This document shows positions 60,717-64,000 of a DNA stretch of 64,000 nucleotides, one piece after another. The notes under the pieces are model-generated. The model was not told the origin of the DNA and ran no database searches. It was given only the letters and a program-made list of their open reading frames with translations. Source of the stretch: Arthrobacter sp. SLBN-83 (GTDB taxonomy: Bacteria > Actinomycetota > Actinomycetes > Actinomycetales > Micrococcaceae); the NCBI RefSeq assembly GCF_006715285.1, contig NZ_VFMX01000001.1, forward strand, positions 1 to 64,000, read 5' to 3'. The translations under genes and the position numbers were made by a program. Every line of letters starts with the position of its first letter. Within the stretch, counting starts at the first letter, position 1.

Positions 60717-63311
60717 CTACTTTGGCAGCGCCGACTCCAGCTCATCGCGGCTGCGGACCCCGAGCTTGACGTAGGTACGGTACAGGTGGCCTTCCACTGT
60801 CCGGACCGAAACCATCAGCCGCTGCGCGATCTCCCTGTCGGTGAGGCCCTGCACGGCCAGCTCGACAATGTCCTGTTCCCTGCGGGTGAGGCGGACTGTG
60901 GGCGCCGCAGCGATGAACCGTCCTTCCCGGAACCGCTCGCCCAGTTCGTGGTCGCACTTCTCGCGCTGGGCCACGGCCTGCCGGGACCGGCGGCGTTCCC
61001 CGGCCTGCTCCAGCACGGTGCTGGCACGGGCGTAGGCCTCGCGGGCCAGATTGACAAAGCCTGCCTCCTCCAGCGAGGCAGCCGTCGCCATGAGGGTGTC
61101 GCCGTCGGCGTTTTCCCAAGCGGAGGCCAGGGTCAGCAGCGCTTCCGCCCAGCGGCCCTCCACGCCGCGCGCCGCTGTTTGCACCATGGGAACCACAGAG
61201 GGGTCCCCGAGGTCCCAGCACAGGGCCAGGATTTCGAGGAGGTTTCCCGTGCGCGCGGAGGCCTCCGTGGTGGTCATCAACGTTTGCAGGGCGGCCAGAC
61301 CCTTCCCGTCCCGGGCAAGGTACTCAGCTGCCGCCGCCACATAGGCTTCCGCCAGGAGGTCATGGGCGGGCCAGCCGGCATCAGCGTCCTTGTGGTCCTG
61401 TTCCAGGCGTTTGGCCTGCTCCGCATCGCCAAGCCGGGCCGCCGCATAGAACCCCAGGGCTGTGCCAAAGCGGTACAGCTGCAACGGGTCGTTAAGCCTC
61501 AGAGCTTCCACTGCGGGCAACAGGACCTGGTAGGCGCGCTCCATCCTCCCCTGTCGCAGCAGCGAGTAGCCCTGAAGCATCTGGAGGCTCCCGTTGAAGG
61601 TGTCGGCGCCGGGGGCATGCCCGGCGGCGTAATGGTTGATTTCCCGCTCTGCAGACTCCCATTCACCCATGGCGAGGTAGTCGGACACGAGCCGCCCCAA
61701 GACGAACTCGGGAAAGAAGAACAGGCTGCCTTCAAGGGGTGGAAGTTCCGAGGCTGCCAGCAGGGCGGCCTCCAACCCCTGGACGGGCCTTCCCGCCGAA
61801 GCGAGCGCATGGGCCAGAAGACCCTCAGCCAGCGCGCGGACCGGTTCTCCGCCGGTGCCTGCCGGAGGCCCCTTCCGGATCGTTTCCACTAGGTCGTTCA
61901 GTGCCTGGAAATCCACCTCCGCTCCAAGCTGGAGCAGGTGCAGGAGTTCCGCCTGCCAGTTCCTCCCGCTGCTGGCTGTATCCCCGCCGCTCCTTTCGAC
62001 GTCTTCCGCCACCACCGCCAACGGGTGGCCGATGGCCTGGTGCGCCGAGACCCGGAGCAGCAGGACGGCCGCACCCTGGGGGTCTTCGGCCAGCGGGAGC
62101 CAGCATTCATCAAGGAGTGCAGCGGCTTCCTGGTAAGCCCCTTCGTTGTACAGCGCACGCGCCTGGACCGCCTGGGCCAGCGGAACCAGTGCGGGCTCGT
62201 GGACCCGGGCCGCGATGGTCCGTGCGCTGTGGTTGTGGAACCGAAGCAGGGCCTCCCGGGCCGCCGCCAGCATCTCGTCGTCACTGACCCGGACCCCACA
62301 CTCAAGGGACCACTCCACGGACCGCAGCCGGCCCTCCCCCTGCAGCAGGGTGGGGTCCTGGTGCGCCTTCACCTTCTCCAGCAGTTGAAGGCTGCGGGAG
62401 ACCGACACGGTATGCCTGATGGCGCCGGCAAAGAGCCCGTTCCAAATGGACAGTTCAGCCGGAATACCGGGCGCTTCAACGATCATCTGCTGGTCCAGCA
62501 GGGACCGGACGACCGCTGCACCACTGATGTCTTCGATGACTTTCCTGCCCACCGGCCCGGCAAGGGCAATGAGCTTCAGCGCTTCCTGTTCCTCGGTCCG
62601 CCGCCGAAGGTGGTCTTTGGCAACAACCGCGGCGAGCCGTGCCCCGTCGCTCGGCAAGGAGCCCAGGAGCATCCAGATTCCGTTGCGTTTGACCAGGACA
62701 CCGGCTTCAGCTGAGTCGTGGAGCAGGGCATCGAGGATCCGGGGGTTGCCGCCCGACGCGTTCCAAATGGCGTCCACCGTGGAACCCGGGACGGTCCCGT
62801 CCAGGGCATGGGCCAGGACCTCTTCGATTTGTTCACGGTTGAGGGGACGGAGGTCGACCCGTTCGGCAAGGCCGTCGTACCAAAGCTGGTCGAGTGGCTG
62901 CGGCAGGCCCGGCCGGGGTCTGGCCGCGGCCACCACTGTGGCCCATCCTGCCGAAATCACCTCAGCCAGGACGCCGGCAGAAGCGTCATCCAGGTGATGG
63001 GCGTCGTCCATAGCAATGAGGACGGATCCCGTGTTGCCGGCCTTCAGTTTCTCGAAGTATGACCACATGGAACGGAGCACTGCGACGGGCGAGACGGACT
63101 CCTCAGCGGTGAGCTCCCCCGTGTAGGGGGTCAGGACCCCGAACGGCACGGAGGCCAGGGCCGAACTTGCGTGGATCCGCACAACGTTCATGGATCCGGC
63201 AAGGCGCTCCGTCACGGCATCAGTCACGGCCGATTTGCCAATGCCGGGGCCTGCCATGATGAAAACGGCGTGGTGGGCTCCGTTCCGCAGAATGGCGCAG
63301 ATACGCTCCAC
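60717..63311 (-). CDS. LuxR-family regulator with ATPase domain (LAL type)
   Basis: 864 aa. STAND-type ATPase: Walker A GPGIGKSAVTD (about residues 21-31) and Walker B VLIAMDDAHHLDD (about 96-108), then a long TPR-like helical region (about 330-780) and a C-terminal LuxR helix-turn-helix (LTRREQDIVELAVQGLTDRE at about 800, VSVRTVEGHLYRTYVKLGVR). Such proteins are signal-integrating activators. The start is uncertain: the GTG at 63311 cuts closely into the ATPase domain, while homologous-looking frame (HRLLTGRREPVERICAIL) continues upstream to a stop at 63378-63380 without ATG, GTG or TTG. An ATG overlapping the previous stop (TAATG, 63364) is in another frame. Its HTH is clearly paralogous to that of the upstream gene. 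Confidence 0.85.
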   Translation of the reverse strand: MERICAILRNGAHHAVFIMAGPGIGKSAVTDAVTERLAGSMNVVRIHASSALASVPFGVLTPYTGELTAEESVSPVAVLRSMWSYFEKLKAGNTGSVLIAMDDAHHLDDASAGVLAEVISAGWATVVAAARPRPGLPQPLDQLWYDGLAERVDLRPLNREQIEEVLAHALDGTVPGSTVDAIWNASGGNPRILDALLHDSAEAGVLVKRNGIWMLLGSLPSDGARLAAVVAKDHLRRRTEEQEALKLIALAGPVGRKVIEDISGAAVVRSLLDQQMIVEAPGIPAELSIWNGLFAGAIRHTVSVSRSLQLLEKVKAHQDPTLLQGEGRLRSVEWSLECGVRVSDDEMLAAAREALLRFHNHSARTIAARVHEPALVPLAQAVQARALYNEGAYQEAAALLDECWLPLAEDPQGAAVLLLRVSAHQAIGHPLAVVAEDVERSGGDTASSGRNWQAELLHLLQLGAEVDFQALNDLVETIRKGPPAGTGGEPVRALAEGLLAHALASAGRPVQGLEAALLAASELPPLEGSLFFFPEFVLGRLVSDYLAMGEWESAEREINHYAAGHAPGADTFNGSLQMLQGYSLLRQGRMERAYQVLLPAVEALRLNDPLQLYRFGTALGFYAAARLGDAEQAKRLEQDHKDADAGWPAHDLLAEAYVAAAAEYLARDGKGLAALQTLMTTTEASARTGNLLEILALCWDLGDPSVVPMVQTAARGVEGRWAEALLTLASAWENADGDTLMATAASLEEAGFVNLAREAYARASTVLEQAGERRRSRQAVAQREKCDHELGERFREGRFIAAAPTVRLTRREQDIVELAVQGLTDREIAQRLMVSVRTVEGHLYRTYVKLGVRSRDELESALPK

Positions 63312-63363
63312 CGGCTCCCGGCGTCCGGTCAGGAGCCGGTGTGTGGCCGCCTGCTTGTGGCCA

Positions 63364-64000
63364 TTAGACGAGTCCAGTCAGATCACCCCTTGAAGTCACG
63401 CCAAGCTTGGTGAAGACCTGGTACAGGTGGCCTTCCACGGTGCGGACCGACACGCCCATTTCCATGGCGATGTCACGGTTTGAAGCGCCTCGGCCGGCCA
63501 TCCTGGCGATTTGCCGTTCCCGGCTTGTCAGCAACGGGCTTCCGCTGCTGGGCACGATGGGCAGGTTGGCTACAGTGGCGGCCAGGATGTCCAGCCGCGC
63601 CTGGGCCGTCCTGGCCGAGAGCGCATCCCCGTCCTGGCGCGCGAAATCCACGGCCAGTGCCATGCACCGCGCCTCAACGGCGTCCAGTTCGAGCGTGGCA
63701 GCAAGTTCGCCGCCGGCAAGGAGTGCCTTGGCGTCCTTTGTCCTGCTTCCAACGGCGATCAGCCGTGAGACGTCGGCCAGCGGGCCCTGCCGGTGGCCGG
63801 CAATCTCCTCCAGCAGCCGGAAGTCAGCGTCGCTGCCATTGACGGTTGCGGCCAGCAGGTAGATGCCGGCAACGGTAGCCCGGCCCGCCTCCAGGTTCCG
63901 GCGGGCTCCTTGCTTCAGTCCTGCAACCGCCTCCGGGTCGCCCAGCCAGCGCCCGGCCACCAGCGCGCAAAAATCGATGATGCATTCCGTGGCGAACCCG
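63364..64000 (-). CDS. LuxR-family regulator, C-terminal part (5' end outside the window)
   Basis: At least 211 residues are in the window; the frame stays open to base 64000, so the N-terminus, probably an ATPase domain, lies outside. It has a helical region rich in Ala/Leu, then a LuxR helix-turn-helix at the C-terminus (LTSRERQIARMAGRGASNRD, VSVRTVEGHLYQVFTKLGVT). The DNA encoding the HTH resembles that of the following gene (for example TACAGGTGGCCTTCCAC at 60780 and 63422), so the two are tandem paralogues, and probably one transcription unit. Confidence 0.85.
   Translation of the reverse strand, partial: GFATECIIDFCALVAGRWLGDPEAVAGLKQGARRNLEAGRATVAGIYLLAATVNGSDADFRLLEEIAGHRQGPLADVSRLIAVGSRTKDAKALLAGGELAATLELDAVEARCMALAVDFARQDGDALSARTAQARLDILAATVANLPIVPSSGSPLLTSRERQIARMAGRGASNRDIAMEMGVSVRTVEGHLYQVFTKLGVTSRGDLTGLV

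Noticed and set aside
1..64000. Insertion sequences, prophage genes, tRNA and rRNA genes
   Set aside because: I found no transposase, integrase or phage structural frames and no cloverleaf or rRNA-like stretches on reading both strands. A dedicated tRNA scan could still find a missed one.

Overview
The window is high-GC actinobacterial DNA of Arthrobacter/Pseudarthrobacter type (Micrococcales). The evidence is the strongly G/C-ending codon use, frequent GTG/TTG starts, and a gene order that can be matched to mycobacterial blocks: PH-domain protein-birA-accD-accE-maf-accA (Rv3278c-Rv3285 region) and lpdA-deoD-pmmB (Rv3303c-Rv3308 region). It looks chromosomal. I see no tRNA, rRNA, CRISPR array, insertion sequence or phage gene.

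Layout. 1-12.8 kb (minus): two tandem giant membrane-anchored proteins of about 2040 aa, built of cadherin/Ig-like and fibronectin III repeats, followed by the start of a MoxR-type AAA+ ATPase. Their 5' kilobases are almost identical (1052 bp with 3 differences), although the rest has diverged. 12.9-16.6 kb (minus): class III adenylate cyclase, PH-domain membrane protein, biotin ligase and a short-chain dehydrogenase. 16.8-30 kb (plus): acyl-CoA carboxylase beta and epsilon subunits, then an inserted group (DUF885 peptidase-like protein, dicarboxylate/amino-acid symporter, small secreted protein, TetR regulator plus MMPL exporter), then maf and the biotinylated carboxylase alpha subunit, an NTF2-like protein and a glutamine amidotransferase. 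A 17-bp palindrome of the form TTGTAG-N5-CTACAR lies upstream of both carboxylase genes.

30-37 kb: an MHS-family transporter diverges from a nitrate uptake and reduction operon (narK, molybdopterin nitrate reductase, FAD/[2Fe-2S] reductase), followed by a 57-bp tandem repeat. 37-43.3 kb: aldehyde dehydrogenase, a small unknown gene, the LpdA-type flavoprotein, purine nucleoside phosphorylase and a phosphohexomutase. 43.4-50 kb: nirD, transcribed away from nirB; then nirB, a siroheme methyltransferase, a HemD-winged-helix regulator (NnaR type) and a small NirB-like flavoprotein. Together with narK these genes form an assimilatory nitrate/nitrite pathway. Four promoters (narK, nirD, nirB and the small flavoprotein) share one layout: four pentamers spaced exactly 11 bp, the last being GAAAC or GAAAA, followed after exactly 10 bp by a TAnnnT -10 box. 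This resembles the GlnR nitrogen box.

50-64 kb: deoC, a small membrane protein, a YdjM-like hydrolase, mfd, an NAD-binding DUF2867 protein, a DUF2505 protein and an SCO4848-type membrane protein. The minus-strand pair sufS-sufU and two LuxR-family regulators close the window; one is a large ATPase-type LAL protein and the other is cut by the window edge.
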